From assembly GCA_037447605.1 (NCBI GenBank), contig CM074805.1:883724-947723 (forward strand): DNA of 64,000 bases, read 5' to 3'. The position numbers were made by a program, and so were the translations under genes. This document shows, one piece after another, positions 32,123-44,600 of the stretch; position 1 is the stretch's first letter, and each line of letters begins with the position of its first letter. Under the pieces are notes generated by a model that was not told the origin of the DNA, searched no databases, and saw only the letters and a program-made list of their open reading frames with translations. The DNA comes from Zygnema circumcarinatum. Taxonomy: Eukaryota; Streptophyta; Zygnematophyceae; Zygnematales; Zygnemataceae.

Positions 32123-33886
32123 GTTTCAACGATGCTTTCTACAAGTCCAAATTCTACTTCCAGGTAAAGCTCTCCACCAATGGTCGGGTCTCCTATGCTC
32201 TCATGAGCTCCTGTTCGATGCCCTTACAGCCTCAGCTGCAGGCGGATTCAAAACTAGCAACAAGCTCTATCTCGCCAGAAAAGCTGCCAAAACCCAGCAT
32301 CTAAGTTCAACCGGCGACCCTCGGGCCTGCCAGCTCAAACCATGCCAGGCACGGCAAGCAATCTCAAGCGCCCTTCTACATAACAGGAATGGCGGGCGGC
32401 GCCTGGAATTCTCCACACTGAACGCTCAGTGGCGGAGCTTTCCGAGGGTCCGCACAAGCTGGATGACCTGGCAGCAGCCATGGCTGCCCCCCTGGCTGGA
32501 CCTGGAGCCGCCTCGCGACGCAGGCAGGCAGCAGGACCACTGACAGGCGGGGGCTCCTCGACCAGACCTACGTTTCCTTTCAGCTGCCCGGAAGCCGGTC
32601 GGCCCAATCCCAAAACATATCACATTTCTGTACCAGCTCCGCTCGTTGGACACGTGTCCTTCCACTACTGGCTGGAACTAACCGTTTCCAGTTCGTACGG
32701 TAACAATTAATTCAAAAATAGGTCAGGAAAAAAGTTGGTGACCGACCCTGTCACACGTGTGACGGCTATATCTGATAGGCTGTCTGGATTTCCCCCCTGC
32801 GGGCAGCCACAAGCTTCCCGGCGGCAGGATCCGCCTCGGGCCGTCCGCCGCCAGTCAACGAAATCCGTACAGAAAGCCGTCGCACACGCCTAGGAGACGC
32901 GTGATTGGTCCAAAATTGTTCGGGCAGGCTGGACAGTTGGCCGGACGTTGTCAGAATCTTCGCTCGAGAAGTTTCCAGATAAGATTCAATATCGGGATAT
33001 ATCGTCTGGAAATGTTTTGGCGGAAATGGGCGCGGTGGTTCCTGATTGGTCAACTCGTGGTGGCTGTTCGGAACTGCAATTACTGTATTCCGGTACCGTA
33101 CTGACTAAATTAACATGGATTCAACTGACTAACGTGACTGACTACATTAGGCTTCATGTCGCTGACCATTGAATTGGCAACTTTGGCTAATCATCAGCCA
33201 ATGGCTCTCAACCATCGAATGGCGGATCCAGCCAACCATTGGCAATGGGTTGCAACCACTGGGTTCAATGGTTGGTAGACATTGCCAATGGTTGGCGTCT
33301 TTGAGACAACCATTTTAGTTTGCCCGGTGTGCTGCTTTCCATATCCAGGTTCTGGTTGTGCTGCAGTTTGGCGCTTGCACATGTTTCGGCAAAAAAGTGG
33401 CAATGGTAGGTGAGGGGCTCCATACCAATGGACACATGACATGCGGCATGCCATGCTCAGTGCGTGTGCCATTCATAGCCATGTGTATTGAGCATTCCCT
33501 GCGTGCATGCATGCATGCACCGTGTTCACTGGATGTGCATGCAAGATCGAGATCCCCGTAATAACCACTTTCTTGGGAATAGTGATGTGTGCTTCCATTG
33601 TTCCACGTGAGCCACACCACAAACGACACAGAATGGGGGGATGGCAGAAAGGATCACCAAGAATCTGCACCCTTGCGGGCTTGGAAGGCACCTCGATGGT
33701 AAAAGAATAACGAACTCAAGAATCAATACCTAAAAAACTAGCCATTACATGTCTAACAGTAATAGAAATTCACTGACCATTTATTACCTGACAAAGTTCA
33801 GCCTCGATCAGAATGACAAGGCGGCCGAGTCACAGAAGCACCTTGGAAAGAAAAAAAAAAATTAAAAAAACGAGGGCAAGCCGTGA
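32123..33886. other. Intergenic region between hydrolase and SET genes
   Basis: No exon is supported. The part next to the hydrolase start (32120-33050) is GC-rich, with CACGTGT strings near 32651 and 32755 and CGTACGG near 32694, and is the likely promoter of the hydrolase. 33180-33300 is full of CCATTGG/CCAATGG copies in both orientations (see hairpin). 33840-33870 is an A-rich run just downstream of the SET gene stop. Confidence 0.5.
33231..33296. repeat. Perfect 17-bp inverted repeat (hairpin)
   Basis: The arm 33231-33247 (GCCAACCATTGGCAATG) is the exact reverse complement of 33280-33296, with a 32-bp loop that itself contains further CAATGG/CAACCA copies. It is intergenic, so a structured RNA, a hairpin-type mobile-element remnant or a chance product of the local CCAATGG repeats are all possible. 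Confidence 0.85.
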
Positions 33887-36800
33887 TCACAACTCATCAT
33901 GGTCGTAGTCGCTCGCGAATTCCAGGACGAGTTCTTCAAGATACATCTTCTTCACCATGCGGTATTGGATTGTCAAGTCGATGAGCCCATTCAGCGCCCC
34001 AACATGGCCACAATGCTCCCCAGCGCACTCTGCCTCCTGCTTCCTCCTCCCTACATTGATGGTCTTTTTGTCCATCGTAATGGTGGTCTTGAACGACTCC
34101 AAGATTTCCAGACACCTTCTACTTACCGACACAAAAGCATCCTCCACCTCCACCTCCCAGTCGGACTCATCAGCCGTCCACGGCCCCCCATGGGTCTCCC
34201 TCTCGAGCATAGCAAATGCCCCAATAAGCCGCGAGTCTACAACTCCATTAGGATAAAGCACAAGGGCCTCTCCATGAGTGTTGTCATGCGGATCAATGTA
34301 ATCCGACCCCACCGCATTCAAACGATTGGCTAAGTCAGCCCTCCCCACAGACTGCAGCTGCTTCGCAGCTCCCTCCTTCGCAGCCTCTATGAAGTGCTCA
34401 AATGCGTCCTCTGGTATGGCTCTTTTCTTTCCCCGAAATGCTTTATGAAATCTGCACAGATAGTCCACGTCAAAATCTGTGGCTGAGACCATCCATCACC
34501 ATCCTATAAACCTCAAATCACTCTTCTGTTCTTCAATTCTCCGTCCTAGACTCTTCCAACGACTGCTGTTACGAGGCAGAGATGAGTACCTTTTGATGTA
34601 CCATTCGACAGCTTCAGCCAAGCTGTAGAACAAGACAGTGGAGTCACGTGGATTGGAAGCTGTCACCAGACCGTAAAACACAAACATTGCTTCCGTTGTA
34701 AGGTCTCCATAGTCCGCCAAAGCCGCACTCCCAATCGGAATATGACCCTGTGCGAGCAGCTCTACGCGGTCACTAAAAACGCCGACTCCTCGCCAATCAG
34801 TGTTGGGCTGCATGCAGAAAAAAGGAGGGCTCACCAAAATGAGGTAGGAAGAATAAGTACGCAGCAGCAACCTCTACAAACCGGTGGACATAAATGGCAA
34901 CAAGCCTCTAACCTTCTCCGCTTCAAAAAACTGGCCAGCTATTTTTCCATCGTGCATTCTCGAGTGACAAAGGCACAAATATACGACTCACTAAACGTTT
35001 CTGTCCCTGTCTCTCTGCCTCTGTCGCGGTTTCAGCCTCAGTTTCCTTCGCAGGCAACAAGTATGATGGCAGCATTCAAACCTCCACGTGGTGATTTAAG
35101 AGATCTGCAATGGGCAGAAACATGTAGCGCCAACTCCCTTCCAGACTTCCCTCACTGCAGGATAAACAGTCGAATAATGTATATTAAAATCGAAAAAAAA
35201 GGCCAACGACAAAAGCGAAAGCGAATGAAAGAATCGAGCAAACAATTTGGAATGCTTGTTCTTGTTCTCACCTCACCTTCTGGGTACAAACAACGCGAAA
35301 GCGTGATTCCACACCATGGTGAGGGCCCAACCAAAAGCCTCCCATGATGCATATGCGATTGCTTCAGGCTCACAAGCTTCATAGGCTTCCGCTGCCTCAC
35401 TCTGAAGGTCCCTGATACGGCGGATGGTGGGCTCATACTGCACTTCAAACAGCTGATCTTGATGGAGATCCATCCATGGAATGAGGTGGTGTTGAGGGAA
35501 GGTATCAAGGTATGGTTTCCATGGAGACTTATCACCCTGAACCGCATGGAAATAGGGATTCCAAGTCCAAAAGATTAAACATGTTAGGAATTTAGCTTCA
35601 CTTGGTCGGTCGGTCTCGACCGAGGGGTTTTCAGATATGAGTGAAAACTACAACCCCCCTCTCCCGCTCCCTCTCTCTCTCGCACGTTTGTGCTGTTGCT
35701 CCCCTCCCTTTCCCCAGAGGCACAGCCTCTACTCGCCTTCACTGCTCCCTCACTGCATTTTGACTTAAGGTTGAAACAGAAACCGCATTGTTTTGTCCAT
35801 ATCGACTGCATTCTGCGTCACCTAACTGCATTTCCATGTTGCTTGTTGAGTCAAAGTCTCACCAGTGCTAACTCGCGCAGGAGCTTTGCCGCAAGAGCAA
35901 CCTGCCAGTCAGCTCCGTGATAAGGCCTAGGATCATTCTCCTGAAGTTCGAACGCTATAGAGTATGGGATTGTCACCATAACATCACCGAATTCAAATGG
36001 AGAAACTGTGAAAAGTGCTCTATCATCGGCTTGTACATCGGGCAAGTATATGGACAACTTGTTGTGCGGGGGAAAAACCTGTACGGAACAATGAGGAGTG
36101 AGAATCAGATAAGCACAGAGTCTTGGAAACGAGAGAAAGTCAATCAAAGAGGAAGGAAAATGAAGAGGGAAAGAGATGAAGAATTAGAGTCGGAGAAAGA
36201 AACGAGAAAGAACAGAAAAAGGTAGGACAGTTATAGGAGAAAATAGAGAGAATGATAAACTGATGGAGGGTACAGAACGAGCTTCACTATCTTGCCTAAA
36301 GCGAGATCCAAAGTTAAGACCCAATAGTCTTCACTAGAAATTTCAGGTCTCCTTCAAAACGAAAGTGATCGAGTAAAATTGACGAGCTCTAATGCTTGGT
36401 ATCCCGTGCAAATTCATGTAACCGAGTTTGTTACAGAGAGAGAGAAGCGTTGACAGTGAGCGTGTACACATTGATGCTAATGAAAAATAGCATGGATGGA
36501 TCGTACAAGTGCATGGAGCATCCTTGCAGGTTTCAAAGCTCTCATTCTATTCAATAGTCGTTCTGAACTGATACATAGCGAGAAACTGCATAACTGTATG
36601 CTGTCCAAAAGTATGGTCAAATATTCACACGATTAAAGCAAAATACCTGGGGGCAAATTTCTTACAGACATGAGGGAAAGTAAACACGGTTTTAAACATT
36701 CAATGCAGATTTCGAAGTCATTTTATTGCTAATTCCTGACGATCTGACTTGGTTTTGATTCTGTACTTCTGTCTGCCCTATCAGAATCACCTGGAAGGCT

Positions 36801-37399
36801 GCCGCTGTCAGGGACAACTAGAAAGCCCTCAGCGCAAAATTTGTTAATTGTTGTGCTTCAAACCTCTCTGGCGAGCACGAGAGGTACCACAAAGACTTTC
36901 AATGCCATTTTGTAGGTCACAGCGACTTAGATTCTATAATTACTTGACGCACCGAGCCGATTCGATACTCAAAGAGACTGAATGACGATAATTTATACAC
37001 AAGCAATGCGAATTCTTTTCATATCAACCTTCTGAGATCGAGCGAATTTGAGATTGTTACTGAAATACTGAAATCATTTCAAGAGCCTGCCGCAAGATAG
37101 CTGTGTTTCTATGTCTGACCGCCCTCCAGTCTGCAAAAGCAGCCTCATCATGCTTCAAGAGGGATCCATGGCGGGTGCGGATCCCGCAAGGATCTCTCAG
37201 GCTATTCCAGGCAGTGATGGCAGAGGTAACGGACCTCGGTCACATTGTTGTGCCGAAGCCAATCCAGAAACACAACTGTGGCATTGCGATCTCCCGATAA
37301 ATCGCCTCCTGCCTCTTCCTTCTCGCTCTCTCCGACAGCCATGTCCGAGGCTGCGAGAAGAAATCCAAGAAGCAAAAGCCATAGCTCGACAGGTGGCAT
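33887..37399 (-). CDS. SET-domain methyltransferase, SETD3/Rubisco-LSMT class, with N-terminal signal
   Basis: Six exons: 37399-37235, 36078-35863, 35536-35277, 35154-35082, 34807-34590 and 34451-33887; total 1497 bp, 498 residues. It begins MPPVELWLLLLGFLLAASD, a strong hydrophobic signal sequence. The SET features follow: FLDWLRHNNVTE, FEFGDVMVTIPYSIAFEL, WEAFGWALTMVWNHAF, then LPIADLLNHHVEPNTDW (about 227-243), the NH-x-x-x-P-N motif that binds the methyl donor, and ADYGDLTTEAMFVFYGL (about 269-285) with the conserved Tyr. The last 200 residues are helical, matching the substrate-binding region of this class. Members methylate Lys or His of non-histone proteins; the substrate is not predictable. 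A secretory-type signal on this class is unusual; it could instead be a targeting sequence for an organelle. Intron 1 (36079-37234) is long and holds no other gene. Confidence 0.87.
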
Positions 37400-38265
37400 C
37401 TAGCAGCCGCTCATTAGAAAGACTGCCGTAAACTTCCACTTCCGGCGGACACGCGGCGGCTGCAGAGAGACGATGAAGGTGCCCCCTTATACCCTTCTCC
37501 TGGACGCCGAGACACTTCGCCCATAGCCTGCCCGCGCTGTCACCGCATTATCATCGCGGCTGTTCCAGCGCAGGGAGGGAGGGAGGTAGGGAGGGAAGGA
37601 GGCGGGAGTGAGCAGCGGCAACCCCGTTAAGCTACCGCGACGACCAGCACCACAGCTTAGGGAACCGAGGGACGTATCGGCTGTACACTGATGCCATGTC
37701 GAATCGAATCGAATCGTATCTTTACTATCTTGACGTGTATCGATATGACAATTATGATCGTTACAAAACGATATATCGTACGCGCATATCGGTGCTCTGG
37801 GATGCCCTCGTCATACGGGCACATTGTTGTCACGTGGCATTACGTTAATGGCTGCGTCCGCGACATGTGGCGTCATCAGACTGTAGGACAAGGGCTTGAC
37901 TTTGTGCCACGGGGCGGCAGCTTTGTCGTTTGCGAAAAGGCCACTTCGCCGGCGTGTTGGCTATGACCTTCAGAACGTGCCGGCGCCGGCAAGCTCGATC
38001 GTGTATGGCCGGCAGCTCCGCTGGCCGGCCGAAGTACGGTCAAGGCGCCGGCGGAAAGGCCGGCCGGCACCGGCAAGCTCTGTCGGTCACAGCCGATACG
38101 CTGGCAAGTTTCCGATACGACCACCAATGGCCATGGCTTTGTTGACTTGGCGGTACAGTACTGATGATCACGAGCACCGTAATGGTTATAGTCATGGTCA
38201 TGACTATAAGGGCGAAGATGAAGGGGGCGGGGAGGGAGAGAGGGAGGGGCTGAGGGACGGCGGCC
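37400..38265. promoter_or_regulatory. Bidirectional upstream region between SET and DUF3820-like genes
   Basis: Divergent genes start at 37399 (-) and 38266 (+). It holds a GAATC triplet repeat at 37699-37715, CACGTGGC at about 37832, ACATGTGGC at about 37864, and many GCCGGC/GGCCGG palindromes at 37975-38075. No exon was found. Sharing of the region by both promoters is inferred from gene orientation. Confidence 0.5.
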
Positions 38266-40212
38266 ATGGCGGAAAGGGGCGTCTGGAGAATGCGGTGCTG
38301 CGATCCCTGTAGTTATGGCCGCAGCAAGGTTACTTCCAGCGGCAGCTTCAAAATCTTAAGTCACCCGGGTCGTCGTAAGCCTGAACTGTCGTCTGCAAAT
38401 GTGAACGGTGTTAGCAACATCCATGGCGGTTACAGGTACAAAATGAGGTTGGATTCTTCTCTATTTTACAGAAGTATGGCTATATTTAGGGGTTTTCATG
38501 CTGCTTACAAGGAAGACTGTTGCATTTCAGGAGGAAGGTTTGACAATGTTGCTTCAGGCTTGAGGTCAACTTCAAGGTTAAGGTTAGGGTTAAGTTTAGA
38601 GTTAGCTTTAGGGTTAGAGACCGGGTTAAGGAGCGGGCTTATTCACAATACTCGAGTTGTGAAGGCAAGGGCGTCTGGGTCATTTTTTGAGTTCAACAAA
38701 ACACCGGCTCGCGATCGAAAATTAGATTTTGGCGCTCATAAGGGTAAGTGGTTAGGGACTGTACCTCCTAAGTATCTCAAATGGATAGTGAAGGAGGGTT
38801 TCAAGCCTGAGTCTGATAAAGTTGAAGTATATAACGAGGATGGTGAACCAGTAGACAACCCTCTTGATTATTGGGCAGCAGCTGCAAAGGAAGTGCTGTC
38901 AGATTCCGTGTATAGGGACCGTATAGAATGGGAAGAAATTTGGGGAGATAGTAAGATAGAGGAAGCTCATTTATGGAGGACAAAGGAAAAGTCATTCGGT
39001 TGGATACCAAGGGAAAATACAGAGGCCTGGAGGGGAGTTGATTATCGCTTGCTTGGAACATCCTTCACAAAACCCATTCCCAGGTTAGGAAGTGGTCGCG
39101 ATAGGAAAGTCATTCTTGAAAAACGTAAGGCTTCAGTGAAACAGGTAGTCTTGCCGGGCGTTGAGAATGACTTGCAAAGAAGAAGGGCTATGAGACGGAG
39201 GCGGAGATTGATGGCGGAGCAAGAGGCCACTGAGGGGACGGCAGTAGAGACCAAGGGATTCGGTATTGAAGGGAAACGGGAGGAGGAGGAGGAAGAGGAG
39301 GAGGTCGCAAGGGAAGTGGTTACGCCTGCAAGTCTGTTTCCAGGAAGACAGGGGATGCTCTCTCAGTTTAACGAACTGCGGACAAAGAGCAGGGATGCGA
39401 CAAGCAGTGAAGAAAAGGAAAGGCAAGGTGAACTTGAGACGGCCACTAGAGCGGAAGGACTGAGCTTCATTTCTAGACAGGAGCTGGCAGGGTTGGTCCG
39501 GATGGGAGCAGCTCCTCGAGGCAAGCCGACTCGCGGTGACAAGGGAAAGGAGAGTGATGGGACACGCGCCAAGAGAAGGACAGTGACTAGATCGATGAAT
39601 GAAGCGTTGAGCAATGAGCTCTTAAGGGTTTCAGAAGGGGATGGTAACGCAGCCAGAGATGACACACAAGCGAATGTTCAGACTGCTGATGGAGAGAGAC
39701 AAGGACTATTGGCCAGGTATCTTAAACCAGTAAGGTCAAGGTCTACCATTCGAAGAGTTGAAGGAGATGAGAGTGAGGGAGTAGAACCGTCAGCTAGGTC
39801 TTCCAAGTCTCCCAGGTTGAGGAAGACCTCAAGGAGTCGACATGAAAGGGACGAAAGTGAGGGAGGGGAATCGCTGCTTGGTGAGGCACGTGAAGCGCGG
39901 GTCCCTTCTGCGAGCAGAAAGAGCGGAAATGCAGTTGGATCTTTGTTGACCAAATATTCTAAAGCGGCAAAGTCACAGGAGCCTTTGGCTGATGCAGGGG
40001 TTAATGATGGGAAGGTACAAGAGTCTCCAGTTCACACGGGTGGAGATGGCAATAGTAATGTTGCAGGGAATGGGGAGAGAGCAACGAAGAAAACGTCTGA
40101 TGAACGTGCGGAGCGGAAGAAGGGAAAGCAAGGAGTAGGCCTGAAGGGATTGGTGCATAGAGAGCTCGACATGGTCGAGAATCTTTGGAGTTCGCGAAGT
40201 TCTGAAGTTTGA
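38266..40212 (+). CDS. Intronless plant protein with DUF3820-like (QSregVF_b) domain
   Basis: 648 residues in one exon. The recognisable part is about 152-280: KLDFGAHKGKWLGTVPPKYL (153-171), VLSDSVYRDRIEWEE (about 210-224), a block around SFGWIPRE, and YRLLGTSFTKPIPRL (about 260-274). I know the same order of blocks from a plant family where the first block is the DUF3820/QSregVF_b domain. The N-terminus is basic and Ser-rich without early acidic residues past position 3, so an organelle transit peptide is possible. From about 300 on it is low complexity, rich in Arg, Ser, Glu and Lys (an RRRAMRRRRR run and an acidic run near 350). Residues 104-124 are encoded by telomere-like DNA. Function is unknown; the later Met codons (60, 71) are alternative starts. 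Confidence 0.75.
   Translation: MAERGVWRMRCCDPCSYGRSKVTSSGSFKILSHPGRRKPELSSANVNGVSNIHGGYRYKMRLDSSLFYRSMAIFRGFHAAYKEDCCISGGRFDNVASGLRSTSRLRLGLSLELALGLETGLRSGLIHNTRVVKARASGSFFEFNKTPARDRKLDFGAHKGKWLGTVPPKYLKWIVKEGFKPESDKVEVYNEDGEPVDNPLDYWAAAAKEVLSDSVYRDRIEWEEIWGDSKIEEAHLWRTKEKSFGWIPRENTEAWRGVDYRLLGTSFTKPIPRLGSGRDRKVILEKRKASVKQVVLPGVENDLQRRRAMRRRRRLMAEQEATEGTAVETKGFGIEGKREEEEEEEEVAREVVTPASLFPGRQGMLSQFNELRTKSRDATSSEEKERQGELETATRAEGLSFISRQELAGLVRMGAAPRGKPTRGDKGKESDGTRAKRRTVTRSMNEALSNELLRVSEGDGNAARDDTQANVQTADGERQGLLARYLKPVRSRSTIRRVEGDESEGVEPSARSSKSPRLRKTSRSRHERDESEGGESLLGEAREARVPSASRKSGNAVGSLLTKYSKAAKSQEPLADAGVNDGKVQESPVHTGGDGNSNVAGNGERATKKTSDERAERKKGKQGVGLKGLVHRELDMVENLWSSRSSEV
38575..38640 (+). 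repeat. Telomere-like GGTTA/TTAGGG tract inside a coding region
   Basis: Degenerate TTAGGG/TTAGGT units are read in frame by the DUF3820-like gene as Leu-Arg-Leu-Gly-Leu-type sequence. The units are imperfect but keep the six-base spacing over most of the tract. Confidence 0.7.
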
Positions 40213-41626
40213 GGGCGCAATAGTTCTCTTTCTCTCCCTCTTCTCCTATCCTCCCCACCCCTCCCTCTCCCCCTCTCTCTCAATCCCTTTCTCTCTCCCT
40301 CTTTCACTTTCTCTCTCGCTCCCACACTCTCTCACCCTCTCACCCTCTCACTCTCTCCCTGTCATCTCTGCTTGTCTTTTACAAAAAATCTCGCGCAGCT
40401 ATAATACATTTTTGAAAGAGGTAACTAACAGTTGAGTGGAAGACTTTTGGAGTGTCAAGAATTTTGGGTTTTTTAAAGTCTGAACTGCTTCCTGACAGCA
40501 ACGGCGGGATAAAGCTTGTGAGCATTTGGAGACATCTAAGCATGAAAACAGTGCCAGCAAGAACTGAGGGACGAGCGATCGGGTTAATCCGGAATGCTAT
40601 ACTTGTGGAGGACGTAAGTGAGCCCAATGGAGTGTTTAATTGAGCAATTTGATTTTACTTCCGGGGCAAGTTATCGAATGTAATTGTTTTCAACATTTCA
40701 AATGTCAGGAAGGTAAACTATCGAGGCAATGGTCATTTCCCCCTGCCATCTCTCGCAACACTGACAACCCTAAGGTCTGGGGAGGGGCCACAAGACGTTT
40801 CCCGGCTTCTTCCCACATTACAGTAAGGGAAATCGGCAATTTTGCATTTCCAAAAAATGATTTGCTAGAGCACTTAGTAACTATCCGAAAAAGCTAATTT
40901 TTGTTCTCTCATGTTCTCTTTTCGAACAAAGTATACCAATGTTTCATCATGATATGCCGTACTACTTTCCCGCGCAAATTGTAACTTTCATTTGATCAAT
41001 AAAGTACTTCATAAATGGTTGTTCATACTAACGCAAGCAAAGGATTTGAGATTCCAATTGAGAGAATGAAAAGCTGACGTTGAAATGCCTTAGGCACTTC
41101 CTAGGAGAACATTACTTTGGTGGTGGTGTGATATTTCACGGAGGTGGTGGCAGCTATGGTCTCAGCGAAAAATGGCAGGTCCATGACGCAGCGAAAGACC
41201 TGCCCACCGCAGGACGTGCCTTTCCTCGTCCCTTCCCTCCTTTTCTCATCCTTCTGACTTTGTCACTCAGAGAGACAAAGTTTAGTATCCTGTTGCTAGA
41301 GCCTTCCGAATGATTGCTACTCCTGGGCGGCAAGGCCGAGATGCCAACCCTCACCACCCCCACACCGGAATGGCCAGAATCCTCTCTGCCTGAGGCGCGT
41401 CTGTACCTTCGACCACCTGCGCTTATTGTCACACCTTCACCAGCAACAGACCTCCACTACTGCTCGACACAAAGGTTTTCGGGGAGACAAGAAGCAAGAA
41501 TTAAAGATCAAAATAGAATGCAGTAGCCCTCCAACTGACAGGATTAGACGACGACTTGTATAAAGATTTAAAGCGGAAGTACATCATGGAAGGCCTTTTG
41601 ATATACTCAGAGGACCCTTTCGGGTT
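40213..41626. other. Convergent intergenic region
   Basis: A C/T-rich run of CTCTC units at 40230-40365 follows the stop of the upstream gene. No supported exon lies between it and the stop of the co-chaperone gene at 41627. Short ORFs (such as 40452-40643) lack recognisable motifs. Confidence 0.5.
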
Positions 41627-44600
41627 TCAACCAAAGCCGCCAAAGCCTCCATGAAAGAACCCGTTGTCAAAGCCACCACCCTGCTGGAAGTGAAACTGCC
41701 CTCCACCAAAGGGGTTGAAACCACCCCCTTGATGACCCTCTGGAGGCTCATCCTCCCCACGGTCGAATCTTCCTCTCTTCTCCTCGTCTCCCAATATCTG
41801 CTCATAAAAGGCAACACGCACATACTACAATTAACACAAGGCTTGAAGGCTTTCGTTATAAGCAAAATAAGACATTCGAAAACTATTATTCTTCTGAAGT
41901 ACATCAAGAGATATCAGTTAAACATGCTGGACTTCGCTATCCTCCTAATCTAAGGATAGCACATTGGTGTTATCCCCTGGGTATACTATATACATGTTAT
42001 CTCCTTCACAGCTTTGTCACAGCATCGTCACCCTCTCATTGCAGTGCCCATCCAATTTCCATTCAGGAGGACCGACATTTCTAGAAAAAGGCGAAACCAC
42101 GAAACAGACAGGATTCAGGTTTTCTTCGCTGCAGAGGAGCAGGGACCTACTCGATTAGCCCATCTCCAGGCAATAAAAAAATCATGTGTACAAAATTCCC
42201 ATCCTTTCACTTTTTCTCTCCCACTCTTTCTCACCTCGTATGCCTCCGCGATCTCTCGAAAGTTCTTCTCAGCTTCCTCCTGATTCCCCACATTCTTGTC
42301 TGGATGCCACTGCAGTGCAAGTCTCTTGTATGCCTTCTTGATGGTCACTGAATCTGCATTCTTCTCCACTCCAAGAATCTTGTACCAGTCTTTGCGTTTG
42401 CTCATTTTCAACAGCTTCTCAGCCTTCATGAGTTTCTCCATTACTCCACGGTCCTGTACGGAAGCCAAGGACGTTCTGGACTGGTAAGCAGGTTCTGGGC
42501 TAACATACTCAGGGTTCCGAAAAGTCATGGAGTTTGTAAGAACACAGATAACTAAGGGAGGGGAAGCTCAAATGAAAGACACCATGTGCCTGAAACAAAT
42601 GATTGAGTGGCCGAACATCGCGGATTTGGCCTCGAAAGCTGCTGGTGGTATCAACCTGATGCAGCTATGTACATACCTGTGGAGCCTTTTCCCGTGCCAG
42701 CTTAAAGTCACTGACAGCTGCATCCCACTCCTCCAAGAGAAGGTGTGCGTCTCCTCTCTGCAATTGCACACATATCCTTGCCGACTCAGTTGCTATACAC
42801 TTGAAAGGTTGGAAAAATGCCCAGCTTGACACAGAGACTCAGCTACACTGGGAAATCCAAATCGTAACAGACAAACTGAGAGAGGGGAATTCGGACCACA
42901 TTTGCGTAAGCTTTTTGCATAGTCAGATGTTTCCAAGAGGCAGATAGCAATAGCAAGGCCTCACATTTGTCACAGCTTCCACGAGTTCTTCATCGATCTC
43001 TAAGGCTGATGAGCACGCTTTCAATGCGTCCTTTCCCCTCCCTAACTTTACCAACGTCTTGCAAAGCCCAAGGTACAACTTCACGTTGAAGGCTGAATGA
43101 GTAGGGTCCACCTGTTCCCGCTCATCCCTTGCGTTCTCATGACTCTACTTCACAACCAGGAATTTCACTCGCCTCGCCTCGCTTACACAGAAAAGGGAAT
43201 AAATAAAAAAATAAATAGGGCAGGAGAGGAGAGCTTTCCTGGTGCATTACGTCATCTTCAAGGGCCCTAGGCTATGCATTCACTCCCTCTCTAAGCTAAC
43301 AAGCGTAGGCCCTTTTTACTTGAGCCCGAAGTAAAATCCCACCGATGTGCTTTGATCTTCCGTGGCAAGAATCAAACATGGTAGATAAACGAACAGTTAT
43401 TTTCACCTCTAACGCTGCTTGAAACTCCTCTGCCGCACTCCTCAGTTTACTCTTCGCCAACGACTCCTCAGCCTGCCAGTCATTCAGTCCTTAACTTTAG
43501 AAACCCGAGAGAGGCAAAGGCAATATTTTGCTTAGGCTACAGTCACAATTTAGTCTGTGAGGTAGGTCAAGGAAAGCCGTGGACATCAGAAGATGGAATG
43601 GAAGAAGCATACAGAGGCGTGGTGAAGGATTCGGCACAGAATGGAATCTACTTACAGCTTTATATTTTTTCTCAAGGTTTTTCAGCTTGCGATACTCCTT
43701 TTTCAGTTCAGTGTGCTCAGGGTCTGAACGAAGTCCAGCTTGGAAGTGTCTGTCAGTGAAAAGCGATATCATCCCCCTTATAAGTACGATACCAACTCAT
43801 ATTGTTTACATTCACAGAACGTGTTGAACGAGAGTTCTCATATTAGAACCATCCTTTCTAGACTACTTTGGTATTGAGATCGAGTTCAGAAACGGGGACC
43901 AAAACCTCCCCCTCTCCCTCTCCCATCAAAAGTGTCCGTCTCCCTGACTCCGTTCTCAAATCTCCCTAATGAAAGTCAGGATCTGTCCACCTTTCATGAC
44001 TTTTGATCACTTTGCCAGGGAAAGCAGACCTTACCTCAGGGCCAACTCATGATCGGCGATGTAATAGTAACCCTTGCCACGGAGCAAAAGCCCTCGCAGG
44101 TCATTCTCATCTGCTTTCAGCACCTTTCCTGCCTCTGCAACAGCTCCTGCATAATCCTTTTCACCGAGCAGGATTTCGGCCTTCAAGAGGTGTGCCTGGA
44201 AGATTATGAAGAAAAAGAATGTGAGGATATCAGCGACGCTTCAGAAGATTGTTACATGCCGCAAAATTTTGTGCAGTCCCTGTGTTGGGTTACATGTAGG
44301 TGTAGTCAGCATGTGAGGTTATGCGTGTATGTGAGAGCTTGTAGACCCAAACCTCTCGGCAATCAGGAGAGTGGAGCAGAACTATTTGATCTAAATGCCC
44401 TTTGGCATTTGCCATGTCGTTCCGGGATAGCCATTCCTTAGCAAACCCCAAGCTTTCTTCCGCTGCTTTCGCGTCTTTCAGCTCCTTCTCTGCTGCCGCA
44501 TGGCCCGGCCTCATTTCCAATATCTTTTCGAAATCAGCCAGAGCGCCCACAAACCTGTTCTCTCAACATAAAAGTTGAACAATGTTATTGAAGACTTCGA

